Source of the DNA: an uncultured Clostridia bacterium
Lineage (GTDB): Bacteria > Bacillota > Clostridia > Oscillospirales > Acutalibacteraceae
NCBI GenBank assembly: GCA_947626485.1
Contig: CANQSG010000001.1
Coordinates: forward strand, 13,697-77,696
Reading direction: 5' to 3'
Length of the DNA: 64,000 nt
Positions 40,510-49,828 of this stretch are shown here, piece by piece (the first letter of the stretch is position 1; every line of letters begins with the position of its first letter). Below the pieces are notes generated by a model. It worked only from the letters and a program-made list of their open reading frames with translations. It searched no databases and was not told where the DNA came from. The translations under genes were made by a program, and so were the position numbers.

Positions 40510-43500
40510 TCAGGATTTTTCCTGTTCTTTCGATTGTTTGCGTTTGGAGAATACCGCCGCCGCGCCCGAAGCGCCCGCCAGTCCGAGGCACCAGGGCAGC
40601 GGGTTCGCCTCGCCGCCCGCGGGCAGCCCGACGTCGTCCGTCGACGGGAAATCGCCGTCGTCAAAGTCCCCGAGCCCGCCGGATCCGCCGTTGCTGTCGA
40701 CGCTGCCGCTGTAACCGCCGGACGGGATGCCCTTGAGCAACGGCGTCGCGACGTCGTCCTCGCCGGAATTGCTGTACCCCTCGTTATAGGGCACAAGGCC
40801 GGGGCCGAGGTCGAGGAAATCCTGATCGATGCGCAGCGAAACGTGCACCGGGTCGACGGAATAATCCAGCATTTCCCGCACGTTGCCCGAGACCGAAATG
40901 GTGTTGAGCCCCGCTTTCAGGCGCAGGCGGGTGTAGATGGTGCGGTAGCCGAGCGTGAATTCCAGCTTGTATTTATCCACCGTGTTCACCATGACGGCGA
41001 CGTGCCCGACAAAGTATTTCAGATTCAGGGTGTTGTCGCCGTAGGAATCGGTGGCGCGCAGGGCGATCGCGACGTCATACGTCCCGTCCGCCGGGGCGAT
41101 CACCTTGTAATGGACAAAATGGATATAGCTCATGTTGTCCCCGTTCAGGGAATCGTACGTGATGTCGTAGGTGATGGAATTCTGGGTGTTGTTTTCGTCC
41201 CGCAGACCCACAAAACCGCCGGAGCTGTTGTAAAGGTCGTGGGTATAGTAGGAGAACAGGGAATCCTCCGCCTCCACGCGACCGCCCATCGGCGCGCTCG
41301 GCGTGACGACACTTGGCACGGCGAGGTAGTCCTGATCGAGCCAGAAGAAGGCTTCCTCGACCTCGTTCCACAGGAAGGCCTTGCCGTCCGCCTCGGTCAG
41401 GTCGGCAGTAAAGCCGGTGACGCGGATCTTGTTTTCGCCCTGTTTGAGCTTGAGGGTGACGGAATCCCAGATCATCGCGTTTTCGCGGGTGGAAAGGATC
41501 GGGATATCGACGACGCCCATGCCCGCGACGTCCTCGTTCGCCAGGACGACGACGTGCGCCGTTTTGTCATAATACTGTGCCTTGTTCGCGCCGTAAACGC
41601 CGTAACGAACCCGGACGTTGACGGGATATTCGCCGTCGGCGGGCGCGTAGACGGTGTAGAGGGTGTAGGCCATGCGGGTGTTGTCGAGGCCGTTCTTGCG
41701 GATCTCGTCGAGCGTCTGCGCGACGCCCATCACCGGGTCGCTGTTGGCGGCGCCGCCCGAATAGCTCCCCCAGGAGGAGGTGCCCCGCTTCATCATGTTC
41801 GTCAGCGAATTTTCGGCTTCGATGCGGGTGAAGCCCGCGTCAAACGGGTCGATCTGCTGCTCTGCCAGCTTGACGCCGCCGCGCAGCATCACATAGAAGA
41901 AGTTGGAGACCGTGCCACCCGTTTCCTGTTTGGGAGAAAGCAGGCCGGTGAAGGTGATGACGTGCTGCCCCTGCGTGAGGTAGACGATGTAATCCGCCTC
42001 GACGCCGTGGCTCGCGTCGCCCTTGCCGGCGCCGTCCGTGCTCGGCAGACCCGGCTTTTTGGCGGGGTTGACGCTGTCGACCAGCACGCCCATCGTGAGG
42101 ATTTGCGTCGCGCTGTAACGCAGGGTCGGAGAAATGTTGTAATACCCGTCGACCGGCGCGTCAAACGTCATGGCGAAATACGGCAACGCGGACAGATCGC
42201 GCATGCGCAGGGTTTCCGCCGTCTCGTCGGTCACGCCGCCGTAGTTCAGCCCCCAGAAGTCGGAATTCCCGTCGGCGGAGGGCGTCATGTTCTGGTAAAA
42301 ATGGCTCTTTGCCGCCGCGTTGGCGTCGAGCTTTTCGGTCGTCACGGGCAGGCCGGTAACGCCCGCCGGAATGTCGAGATAGTCGATCGCAAAGGTGTTG
42401 TTGCCGTTGTTCTGGGTGGCGTTTTCGTTGCGATACGCCAGGAATTCCGCCGAAAGCCCCGTCAGGCGCAGGATATTCCGACCCTTTTTCAGCGGCACCG
42501 AAAGGGGGACCGTCTCGTTCACGTTGGCGCTCGAGCCCGCCGGAGCCGTTGTGACGACGACCTCCTGCGGCGCGCCGTCGTTCACCATCATGTGAATGGC
42601 GGGGTTGCGGTCGAGGCCGTAGGGCAGATAGCGGAAGCGAACCTTGATCTCATAGGTGCCGTCGGCTTCGGCGTCGAGCAGGAACTGGGCGAAGGGGGTC
42701 TTTTCGCGATCCAGCGCCCGCTCCATTTCGTCGGGCGTTTGAATCGCGCTCCCCTGATTGTAGGGCAGCGTCAGCGCGAAATTGCCGGAATAGCGGCCGT
42801 CCGCGTTGCTGTCCGCCGCGTAGAGATTGCCGTCGCCGTAGTCCTCCGCCTCGAGCCGCGCCGGACCCGCAGCCGCCGAGACCGGCGGCGCAAAGCTGTC
42901 CGGGCTGCGCTGGCTTTCCGCCATCGTGACGCCGCCGCGCAGAATGACGTGGTAGAAATTCGTCACCGGGGTGTTATTCTCCGGCGCCGGCTGCAGCAGA
43001 CCGGTGTAGGCGACGGTGTACTCCCCCTGCTCGAGATAGAGGATGTAATCCGCCTCGGCCTGCTTCGCGGTCTTGCCGCCGTTCGAGGTCGCCGGCAGCA
43101 GCGGCTTTTTTTCGGGGATTTCGCCGTTGATCAAAATGCCCATTTCCACGGTTTCGGCGGCGTAATACCGCACCTGCGGCGCGAGGTTATAGTAACCGCT
43201 CACCGGGACGTTGAGGGTCAGCGAGAAATAGGGGACGTTCGCGAGGTTGCGCACCGACAGCGAATCGGGCGTGACGCTCCCGACGGCGGTGTAGCTCAGC
43301 CCCCAGATGTCTTCGTTGTCGCCGCTTTTGGTGCCGTGCGCGATATACTGCGCGCTCTTGGCGGCCTGCGAAACGCGGTTCGGCAGCACGCCGACGACGC
43401 CGGCGGGGATCTCGAGATAGTCGATGATAAAGGAGCCGATTTTATTTGTGCCGATCGCCGCGATCACGTCGGCGGTCAGGCCGGTCAGCCGCAGGATATT

Positions 43501-44007
43501 CCGCCCCGCCGCGAGCGCTGCGGTAAAGGTGAGGGCTTCCCCGTCGGCGCCGCCGCCCGCCGGCGTCGTCAAAGCGAGCTTCTGCGGCGCGCCGTCGTTG
43601 ACGAGCAGGAGAACGGTGGGGTTCGGGAAGGCGGCATACGCCGTATGGCGGATTCGCACCTTCAGCTCGTAATCGCCCGCTTCCTCGGCGTCGAGGAAGA
43701 ACTGCACATAGGGCGTGCGGGTGGCGTCGATCGCCTCGGCGATCTCGTCGTCCGACTGAATCTGGTCGTTTTTCGTGCCCCAGAGCTCCCAGCCGTACCC
43801 GCCCGAGAGCTTGTTTGTGTCGGCGTTTTCGCCTTTGACAAAGAGGTTCGCGTCGCCGTATTCTTCGGCTTCCAGCCGCGCGGGTCCCGTCCCGGGCGCG
43901 GGCGCGTCGGGCTCCTCCCCGCTGGCGGGCAGAGCAAGAAAAGCTGTTGACGTCATAAGCAGCGAAATGGCCGAAAGCAGCGAAAGGAATCGCTTGCGTA
44001 GGGTCAT
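40510..44007 (-). CDS. Wall-anchored protein with repeated CBM6/35-like modules (LPAGG tail)
   Basis: An 1165-residue secreted protein with a signal peptide (LRKRFLSLLSAISLLMTSTAFL). It holds four related sections, each opening with a CBM6/35-like motif: ARLEAEEYGDANLF, ARLEAEDYGDGNLY, TRIEAENSLTNMMK and GRVEAEDSLFSYYT. Sections 1 and 2 share VKVRFRY-type and ILYLEQGEYTVAYTGLL-type strings. The tail has LPAGG (residues 1128-1132, DNA 40612-40626), a weakly hydrophobic stretch (PLPWCLGLAGASGAAAVF) and SKRKQSK, a variant sorting signal. It appears to display sugar-binding domains without a catalytic domain. It parallels the giant LQNTG protein of locus A. ATG 44007 has AAAGGA upstream. Confidence 0.85.
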   Translation of the reverse strand: MTLRKRFLSLLSAISLLMTSTAFLALPASGEEPDAPAPGTGPARLEAEEYGDANLFVKGENADTNKLSGGYGWELWGTKNDQIQSDDEIAEAIDATRTPYVQFFLDAEEAGDYELKVRIRHTAYAAFPNPTVLLLVNDGAPQKLALTTPAGGGADGEALTFTAALAAGRNILRLTGLTADVIAAIGTNKIGSFIIDYLEIPAGVVGVLPNRVSQAAKSAQYIAHGTKSGDNEDIWGLSYTAVGSVTPDSLSVRNLANVPYFSLTLNVPVSGYYNLAPQVRYYAAETVEMGILINGEIPEKKPLLPATSNGGKTAKQAEADYILYLEQGEYTVAYTGLLQPAPENNTPVTNFYHVILRGGVTMAESQRSPDSFAPPVSAAAGPARLEAEDYGDGNLYAADSNADGRYSGNFALTLPYNQGSAIQTPDEMERALDREKTPFAQFLLDAEADGTYEIKVRFRYLPYGLDRNPAIHMMVNDGAPQEVVVTTAPAGSSANVNETVPLSVPLKKGRNILRLTGLSAEFLAYRNENATQNNGNNTFAIDYLDIPAGVTGLPVTTEKLDANAAAKSHFYQNMTPSADGNSDFWGLNYGGVTDETAETLRMRDLSALPYFAMTFDAPVDGYYNISPTLRYSATQILTMGVLVDSVNPAKKPGLPSTDGAGKGDASHGVEADYIVYLTQGQHVITFTGLLSPKQETGGTVSNFFYVMLRGGVKLAEQQIDPFDAGFTRIEAENSLTNMMKRGTSSWGSYSGGAANSDPVMGVAQTLDEIRKNGLDNTRMAYTLYTVYAPADGEYPVNVRVRYGVYGANKAQYYDKTAHVVVLANEDVAGMGVVDIPILSTRENAMIWDSVTLKLKQGENKIRVTGFTADLTEADGKAFLWNEVEEAFFWLDQDYLAVPSVVTPSAPMGGRVEAEDSLFSYYTHDLYNSSGGFVGLRDENNTQNSITYDITYDSLNGDNMSYIHFVHYKVIAPADGTYDVAIALRATDSYGDNTLNLKYFVGHVAVMVNTVDKYKLEFTLGYRTIYTRLRLKAGLNTISVSGNVREMLDYSVDPVHVSLRIDQDFLDLGPGLVPYNEGYSNSGEDDVATPLLKGIPSGGYSGSVDSNGGSGGLGDFDDGDFPSTDDVGLPAGGEANPLPWCLGLAGASGAAAVFSKRKQSKEQEKS
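40612..40626 (-). other. Sortase-like sorting motif LPAGG
   Basis: These codons encode LPAGG, residues 1128-1132 of the wall-anchored protein, followed by a hydrophobic stretch and a lysine-rich end. Gly replaces the usual Thr in position four, so the anchor is plausible but non-canonical. Confidence 0.55.
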
Positions 44008-44083
44008 TCTTCATCATCCTTTCCTCATATCATGGAAGTTTCGCGCGGCAAATGCGCCGCGTAGCACCGTCGCAAAACGGGAT

Positions 44084-46186
44084 CTATTTGCCCAGAATCG
44101 TGTCGCGCATTCCGCGCAGGTCGGCCGCGTCGACCTTTTCGCTGAAATCCGCGTCCGCGGCGAGATAGGCGGCGAAGGCACAGGCAGGCGCGTCGGGCGC
44201 GACCGCGGCGCCGATCTGCACGAGGTCGAGGACGTCGGCAAGCGCGTCACGGTTCAGGTCGTTCAGATAGACGATCGTCACGCGGCCGCCCCCGTCCGGC
44301 AGCGCGTCCGCGGCGGGCAGTTTAAAGATGAAATTGCCGTTCGCGTACTGCGCGCGCTGGTAGGTATAGCCTTCGCCCGCGCCGTACTCGATGCCGAGCA
44401 CCGGGGTCAGCCCTGCCTGCGCCGCCGTCACGGGGACGGTGAGCTCCGTTTCGGGCTCGACGAGGCCGGCGGGCAGCGTCGGGGTGATCCCGTCGGTCAC
44501 GACCGCCGTCTCGAGCCGGAAGGCGCTGTGGGTGTGCTGGGTTTCGGCGACCGTCAGCCCGCCGCGCAGGTAGACGCGCAGGAAGGCGCCCACCGGCGTT
44601 TCCGCGCCGGCGCCGGTTTCGGGCTTCTCGGAAAGCACGCCGGTAAACGTGAAGGTGTATTCGCCTTTTTTCAGATGGAGGACCCAGTCCGCCGCGCCGG
44701 GGTTACGCGCGCTCTCGCCGTTGTTCGGGGTCGCGTTGAGCATCGGCAGCTCGCTGTCCGCCGGTTTTTGCCCGTCGACGAGAACCCCCAAACGGACGGG
44801 GTTGACGGCATAATACTTGATTTCGGGCGACACGCTGTAATACCCGTCCGCCGGAACGTTGACCGTCAGCGTGAAATACGGCACGCCGGAAACGTTTTTC
44901 GCCGAAAGATTTGCGAGCGTCACGTCGCCGCCGTCGGCATAGCTCAGGCCGTAAATATCGTCGTTATCGGGGCTCTTCGTGCCGTGCGCGTAATCCTTGG
45001 TGTCCCGCGCGCGGAACTTGGTCTCGTTCGGCAGAACGCCCGTCACGCCGGCGGGAACGTCGATATAGTCGAAGCGGAAGGTGTCGTTCAAGCCGTTGGA
45101 ATATTTGTTGCCCGTCCCGTGTTCAAAGGCGTAATCCATAAATTCCTTCGAGAAGGTGGTGATGCGCACGAGATTGCGCCCCTGCTTGAGCGCCAGGTTT
45201 TCGATCGGGAAGGTCTCGTCGACGCCGGGGCTCGCCGGGGTGGTGATCGCGACCTTCTTCGCCTTTTCGTCGTTCACAAGGACGTACAGCTCCGGCTTCA
45301 CCTCGTCGAATTCCGCCGGAATCCCGTAATCCATGGTGTTGACCCGGAGATGGATGGTGTAGGTTCCGGCTTCGGCGACGTCGAGGTAGAAATTCGCCGT
45401 GATCGCGCGGGCGTCGTCAAACGCAACGTCCATTTCTTCCGCGCTGAGCATGACGCGTTTATCGCTCCGGTATACGTCGTAACCGCACGCCAGAACCTTC
45501 GCACCCGACGCGCCGCTTCGGTCGCCGACCGAAAGGCCGCTGCCGGCGGCGTAGGTCTCGGCCTCCAGACGGAAGGTTTCGGTCAGCGGATTGTAGAGCT
45601 GATCGGAAAGCGCCGTGCCTTCGGGCAGCGTGAAGTTATCAAATTGCTTGACCGGGCGAAGTGCGGCGTTGTCGCAATTCAGCACGCCGGTGAAGATCAG
45701 GGCGTTCAGCCCCTCCTGCATCGCAAAATCGGCGACCGCAAAATAGGTGTTGCCGTTTCGGATCTCGATATCGCAGTCGACCCGTTCCCCGTTCAGGAAG
45801 GCGACCGCCTTGGTGATCTCCGCCTGATTGGTAATATTGGTATTATAGCGGAATTTGGCCTCGACCCGATAGGTGTCGGCGGCGTCCGCCTGCACGGACA
45901 GGCAGAACCACGGTGCCTGGCTCAGGTTCTCGAGCGAGAGGGTCTCAAAGGTGACGTCGCCCAGGTTCTGATACCCCGCCGCCTTGTTGGTGTCGTTGTG
46001 GACGTTCAGCTCCCAGTCGCCGAACACCGTGTTGCCGACGCGGCAGTCGTCCGCGTCGACGGCATTCTTTTTCCCGAGAGCCAACGTATTTCCCGCCGCC
46101 GAGACGGGGACGGCGAGGATCAGCATACAGCTCAGCAGGAGCGCCGCCGCCGTCAGGAGAGATACCATTCGTTTCCCTTGCGTCAT
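44084..46186 (-). CDS. Secreted dockerin protein with CBM-like modules
   Basis: A 700-residue secreted protein with a signal peptide (MVSLLTAAALLLSCMLILAVPVSA). It has two sections of the same kind as in the neighbouring wall-anchored gene: one ending FTGVLNCDNAALRPV, then FRLEAETYAAGSGLSVG, YFTLTVNVPADGYYSVSPEI and WVLHLKKGEYTFTFTGVLSE. The C-terminus is a dockerin-like pair of calcium loops: DLNRDALADVLDLVQIGAAV and DADFSEKVDAADLRGMRDTI. It would dock to a cohesin as a binding subunit. ATG 46186 has AAAGGATG upstream. It sits between the GH30 gene and the wall-anchored gene, parallel to the dockerin gene of locus A (8114-9763). Confidence 0.85.
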   Translation of the reverse strand: MTQGKRMVSLLTAAALLLSCMLILAVPVSAAGNTLALGKKNAVDADDCRVGNTVFGDWELNVHNDTNKAAGYQNLGDVTFETLSLENLSQAPWFCLSVQADAADTYRVEAKFRYNTNITNQAEITKAVAFLNGERVDCDIEIRNGNTYFAVADFAMQEGLNALIFTGVLNCDNAALRPVKQFDNFTLPEGTALSDQLYNPLTETFRLEAETYAAGSGLSVGDRSGASGAKVLACGYDVYRSDKRVMLSAEEMDVAFDDARAITANFYLDVAEAGTYTIHLRVNTMDYGIPAEFDEVKPELYVLVNDEKAKKVAITTPASPGVDETFPIENLALKQGRNLVRITTFSKEFMDYAFEHGTGNKYSNGLNDTFRFDYIDVPAGVTGVLPNETKFRARDTKDYAHGTKSPDNDDIYGLSYADGGDVTLANLSAKNVSGVPYFTLTVNVPADGYYSVSPEIKYYAVNPVRLGVLVDGQKPADSELPMLNATPNNGESARNPGAADWVLHLKKGEYTFTFTGVLSEKPETGAGAETPVGAFLRVYLRGGLTVAETQHTHSAFRLETAVVTDGITPTLPAGLVEPETELTVPVTAAQAGLTPVLGIEYGAGEGYTYQRAQYANGNFIFKLPAADALPDGGGRVTIVYLNDLNRDALADVLDLVQIGAAVAPDAPACAFAAYLAADADFSEKVDAADLRGMRDTILGK

Positions 46187-46208
46187 ATTCGGTCATCCTT
46201 TCCGCATG

Positions 46209-47966
46209 TTATTTGTTCGCGTCCCAGACCAGCGTCGCGATGGAGTTTTCGGGGACGGTGTATTCCACGACCTTCTCGCCGACCACCAGCTTGGCGGTGA
46301 TGGGCTTGATGGTGGAATTGTTGAGTACGCAGGCGAGCGTGCCGTCGGTGTTCAGACACGCCACGTTGCTGATCATGGCGGTTTCGGTCGAGAAGACCTG
46401 CCGCGCGCCGGGGCGGATGAACTTGCTGTAATGCGCCAGCGCGTAAAAATCGCCGGTGTAGCCGTAGCCCTTATATTCTTCCGTGCCGTCGTCGTTGACG
46501 TAATTCACCGTCACGAGCGGGTCGCACTTGGAGCCGGGCTGATAGGTCAGCGGACCCTTTTTGTTGCTCAGCGCGAGGTTCCAGAGGATGTAGCCCGAGC
46601 CGTAATTGCGCAGGTGGCTGACGATCTTGCTGCTGTGGAACAGCGCGCTGCTCATAAAGGAGCGGCTCATGCCGGATTCCTCGCTGAGGACGATCGTCTT
46701 TTCCGGGAAGGCGCTGTAAATGTTCTGCTGCACCTTGCCGTTGGAGGAGTACCCGTGGAAGGCGATGCCGTCAAAGACGTCGCTCGCGCCGAAGAGCAGC
46801 GTCAGGGCGTTGGCGTAGGTGTGCCAGTTGTTGTCGAGCCCCAGCACCTTGGTGTTCAGGCCGTTTTTCCGCAACGTGGGCACCAGATAATCCCGCGTGA
46901 AAACGAGCTGTTCGTCGAGCGTCATCACCATCGAGGGGTAATGGATGGCGGTGCCGGGCTCGTTCTGCGGCGTGACCGCCCAGATCGGAATTCCTTCCTT
47001 TTGCATCGCCTTCAGATATTTCACGAAATAGTCGGCGTAGACCTGATAGCAGTCTTCACGCAGCGACGCGTTGCGCTGTTCGCCGTCGACGGTCACAAAC
47101 CCGTAGAGGGTGTGCTCGGTCTTCATCCACGCCGGCGCCGTCCAGGGCGTCGCCATGAAGGTCAGCTTCGGGTTGAGGGCGAGCGCCTGTTTGAGCAGCG
47201 GAATGACCATGGATTTGTCGCGGTCGATGCTGAACTGCTTGAGGTCCCAGTCCTCCTGCCCTTCCGGTACGTCGTCATAACTGTAAGGGCCGATGGGCAG
47301 CCCCTGCGCGTTTTTGTCGTCGAGCGTGAGCAGGTCGCCGGTCAGCGCGAAGTCGGACGAGCCGATGGTGTTGCGCAGGAAGGAGAGCCCGATGCCCTTT
47401 TGCGGGTCGAAGAGGCGTTCCATGACCTTGTTGCGCTCGGCTTCCGGAATTTGATAGAGGCTGTAGGCCGCCGATTCGGTGAGCGAGGCGCCGAAGCCGA
47501 TGATCTCCTGGTTGGCGAGATCGGGCACGATGTCGATCACGGTGCCGCTGTCCCGGTCGAGCGCCGACGCGTCATAGACCTTGACAAGTCCGCCGTCCAC
47601 CCGCTTGAAAGCGGTCTGTGTGGACGAGGTGACAAAGGCCAGCGGCGTCCCCGTGATGGTGTAGTTTGTGACAAGCTCCGTTTCCCCGGCGTTCGGCCAG
47701 TCGAATTCCTCGTAGGTGGTGCCGCCGGTGCCGAAATTGTCCATATCCGTCACCCCCATCTGGTTATTGTCAAACGCGGCGTCGTCGTCTTCGCCGGATA
47801 CGACGTCGTCCGATGCGCTGCCGTCCGGCGCGGACGCGTCGCCCGGTGCGGAAGCGTCGCTCGGCTCGGACGCGGTTCCCCCGCCCGCACAGCCGCCGGT
47901 ACAGCCGGCGAGCAGCAGCGTGGCGGCGAGAAGCAGAATGAGCACGCGGATGATTCTTGGCTTCAT
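46209..47966 (-). CDS. GH30-family lipoprotein glycosidase
   Basis: A 585-residue lipoprotein (LLAGCTGG lipobox) with an acidic Ser/Asp/Gly-rich linker before the enzyme. GH30 blocks are visible: IIGFGASLTESAAYSL, IGLSFLRNTIGSSDFAL, LTFMATPWTAPAWMKTEHTL, the acid/base Glu in AVTPQNEPGTAIHYPS, and the nucleophile region KTIVLSEESGMSRSF. The C-terminal beta-domain closes with VARQVFSTETAM-type sequence. GH30 includes glucosylceramidase-like, beta-1,6-glucanase and glucuronoxylanase activities. The LSEESG variant and a nearby uronate pathway make a xylan-related role conceivable, but this is inference. ATG 47966 has AAAGGAGAG upstream. Confidence 0.9.
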   Translation of the reverse strand: MKPRIIRVLILLLAATLLLAGCTGGCAGGGTASEPSDASAPGDASAPDGSASDDVVSGEDDDAAFDNNQMGVTDMDNFGTGGTTYEEFDWPNAGETELVTNYTITGTPLAFVTSSTQTAFKRVDGGLVKVYDASALDRDSGTVIDIVPDLANQEIIGFGASLTESAAYSLYQIPEAERNKVMERLFDPQKGIGLSFLRNTIGSSDFALTGDLLTLDDKNAQGLPIGPYSYDDVPEGQEDWDLKQFSIDRDKSMVIPLLKQALALNPKLTFMATPWTAPAWMKTEHTLYGFVTVDGEQRNASLREDCYQVYADYFVKYLKAMQKEGIPIWAVTPQNEPGTAIHYPSMVMTLDEQLVFTRDYLVPTLRKNGLNTKVLGLDNNWHTYANALTLLFGASDVFDGIAFHGYSSNGKVQQNIYSAFPEKTIVLSEESGMSRSFMSSALFHSSKIVSHLRNYGSGYILWNLALSNKKGPLTYQPGSKCDPLVTVNYVNDDGTEEYKGYGYTGDFYALAHYSKFIRPGARQVFSTETAMISNVACLNTDGTLACVLNNSTIKPITAKLVVGEKVVEYTVPENSIATLVWDANK

Positions 47967-48009
47967 GAAACAGTCTCTCCTTTGTCTTGAACTGAAAAGG
48001 CAAACAGGC

Positions 48010-48948
48010 TTATTCGCCTGTGATCCCCGATTGGTCGATGCTGTTGATGAACTGCCGCTGGCAGACGAGATAAAACAGCAACATGGGCAAAATCGCCAAC
48101 ATGGTGCCGGCCAAAATGATGGCCTGGGTCGGCGAAGTGGAGGCGGCGCCGCTCTCGCTCATCATGCCGGAATACCGGGCGCTGAACTCGCTGAGGCGGT
48201 GCATCAGCGTGGGAAAGGTGTTGCCGAAATACATCTGGGACTGCGCCGTCTCGTTCCAGTACCACACCGACGAAAAGAGCAGCGACAAAATGATGGCGGA
48301 GCGGGACATCGGCAGCGCGATCCGCAGATAGATGCGGAACCGCCCCGCGCCGTCGAGCGCCGCCGCCTCGTCGAGCGCCGCCGGGTAGCTTTGGAAAAAC
48401 ATGACGAACACGAGGATGAAAACGGCGGCGTTCAGCCCCTGCCCAAACAGCGCCGGCAGATAGGACGGCAGCAGGGTGTCGACGAATCCGTAACGATAAA
48501 AGAGCACGTAGCGCGGCACCGAGGTGATCTCGACCGGGATAAAGAAGGTGGCGATCACCAGCACGATCCAGAGTTTTTTCAGCGGAATGGGAAAGCGCGC
48601 CAGCCCGTAGGCGATGAAGGAGGTCGACGCCGTTTGCAGCAGCGCGGTCACGACGGCAGCCAGCAGGGAATTTTTCAGGGCGTTCGCGAAGTCCAGCGCC
48701 CCGAACGCGCTGCGGAAATTATCCCAGTAAGGCGCGGTGGGGATCCAAGTGACCGACGGGTCGGACAAATCCGCCGGAGATTGCAGGCTGTTGGAGATCA
48801 TGTAGATCAACGGATACAGAAAGATGAAACCGATCCCGATCAAAACGAGGTAACGCGCCGCCGCCGGAAGGACGCCGGTTCGCTCGTGCGTGCCGAGCAG
48901 GCGGCTTCTCGTCTTGACCGAAAGGGCGGAAAGGTCAGGCCTGCGCAT
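48010..48948 (-). CDS. Carbohydrate ABC transporter permease, MalG type (locus B, pair 2)
   Basis: A 312-residue permease with six membrane segments and the EAA loop LDEAAALDGAGRFRIYLRIA. It occupies the same place as 11414-12352 in locus A. It overlaps the MalF partner gene by 14 bases, and ATG 48948 has AAGGAGGGG upstream. The next gene downstream is the GH30 lipoprotein, with no binding protein adjacent; the SBP at 59005-60609 is the likely partner. Confidence 0.93.
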   Translation of the reverse strand: MRRPDLSALSVKTRSRLLGTHERTGVLPAAARYLVLIGIGFIFLYPLIYMISNSLQSPADLSDPSVTWIPTAPYWDNFRSAFGALDFANALKNSLLAAVVTALLQTASTSFIAYGLARFPIPLKKLWIVLVIATFFIPVEITSVPRYVLFYRYGFVDTLLPSYLPALFGQGLNAAVFILVFVMFFQSYPAALDEAAALDGAGRFRIYLRIALPMSRSAIILSLLFSSVWYWNETAQSQMYFGNTFPTLMHRLSEFSARYSGMMSESGAASTSPTQAIILAGTMLAILPMLLFYLVCQRQFINSIDQSGITGE

Positions 48949-49828
48949 GCTTTCCCCTCCTTCCGAACAGGAAAAAGATCAGGTAAATGGCAAGCAGCAG
49001 CAGAATGATGGCGAGGAAATAAATCCAGGACATCGCCGCCGAAAGGCTGTACAGGTTGGAGGTCTGAAACATGGAATCCTGAATCTGGCGATTGACCGCG
49101 TTGTTGGTGTAGTTCGAGAGGGTCATGACGGTGTAGGCGGTCGTCACCAAAATCAGCGGGTTCATATAGGGCAGCGTGATCTTCCAGAATTTTTCCCAGC
49201 CGCCGGCGCCGTCGATCTCGGCGGCCGCATAGAGGTCGGGGCTGATCTTTTGCAGTCCCGCCAGGAAAATCTGAATCTGCACCCCCGAAAACCAGAGCAT
49301 GAGCACGAGGTTGTTGAGGATGACGAGCACCGGCCGACTGATGAAGTTCGGCAGCTGATTGATAAATTCGTAAATCTGCGGCGTGTTGGCGGAAAAATCG
49401 GTCGTATAGCTCGAGAGCAGCCGGCTGATGACCGGCCCGCTCATGATGAGAACCGGCAGGAAGAAGATCGCGCGGAAGAAGGTGCGCATCGGGAATTTCG
49501 CGTTGAGCAGGATCGCGATGATCAGGGCGAAGACCATAACGACCGGCGTCGCGCAGGCGATGAAGAGCAGCGAATTGCCCAGGTTGAGCTTGAAGTTCAA
49601 ATCCTCGTTCCAGGCCTGACTGTAATAGGCGAAGCCCCGCCAGTTCATCACCGCGCCGTCGGGCAGCAGCTGGTAGGCGTTGAAGCTGAGCTGCAGCGAG
49701 AAGATCAGCGGGTAAAACGTGAACAGCAGGAACCCGACGAGCCACGGCAGGAAGAAAACCGAACCCGCCAGGCGATCCTTTGTCCGCATCGTCAGCGTCC
49801 GGCGGCGGGTCGCGTCGTTTTGTTTCAT
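48935..49828 (-). CDS. Carbohydrate ABC transporter permease, MalF/UgpA type (locus B, pair 2)
   Basis: A 297-residue permease with about six membrane segments and the EAA loop YAAAEIDGAGGWEKFWKITL. First helix: SVFFLPWLVGFLLFTFYPLI. ATG 49828 has GAGGAGGG upstream, and the gene overlaps the DUF5696 gene stop region by four bases. It is the counterpart of 12389-13285 in locus A and pairs with the MalG-type gene downstream. Confidence 0.93.
   Translation of the reverse strand: MKQNDATRRRTLTMRTKDRLAGSVFFLPWLVGFLLFTFYPLIFSLQLSFNAYQLLPDGAVMNWRGFAYYSQAWNEDLNFKLNLGNSLLFIACATPVVMVFALIIAILLNAKFPMRTFFRAIFFLPVLIMSGPVISRLLSSYTTDFSANTPQIYEFINQLPNFISRPVLVILNNLVLMLWFSGVQIQIFLAGLQKISPDLYAAAEIDGAGGWEKFWKITLPYMNPLILVTTAYTVMTLSNYTNNAVNRQIQDSMFQTSNLYSLSAAMSWIYFLAIILLLLAIYLIFFLFGRRGKHAQA

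Noticed and set aside
40462..43950. Open frame of 1162 codons on the plus strand opposite the wall-anchored gene
   Set aside because: It is the complement of a GC-rich gene with a clear signal peptide, CBM-like motifs and anchor. The plus-strand product is Arg/Val/Gly-rich, with no ribosome site or recognisable domain.
44044..44061. Short GC hairpin between the wall-anchored gene and the dockerin gene
   Set aside because: Only six pairs and no T-run; likely chance in a GC-rich gap.
43775..46300. Open frame of 841 codons on the plus strand
   Set aside because: It runs opposite the dockerin CBM gene and ends inside the GH30 gene; its composition is that of an antisense frame.
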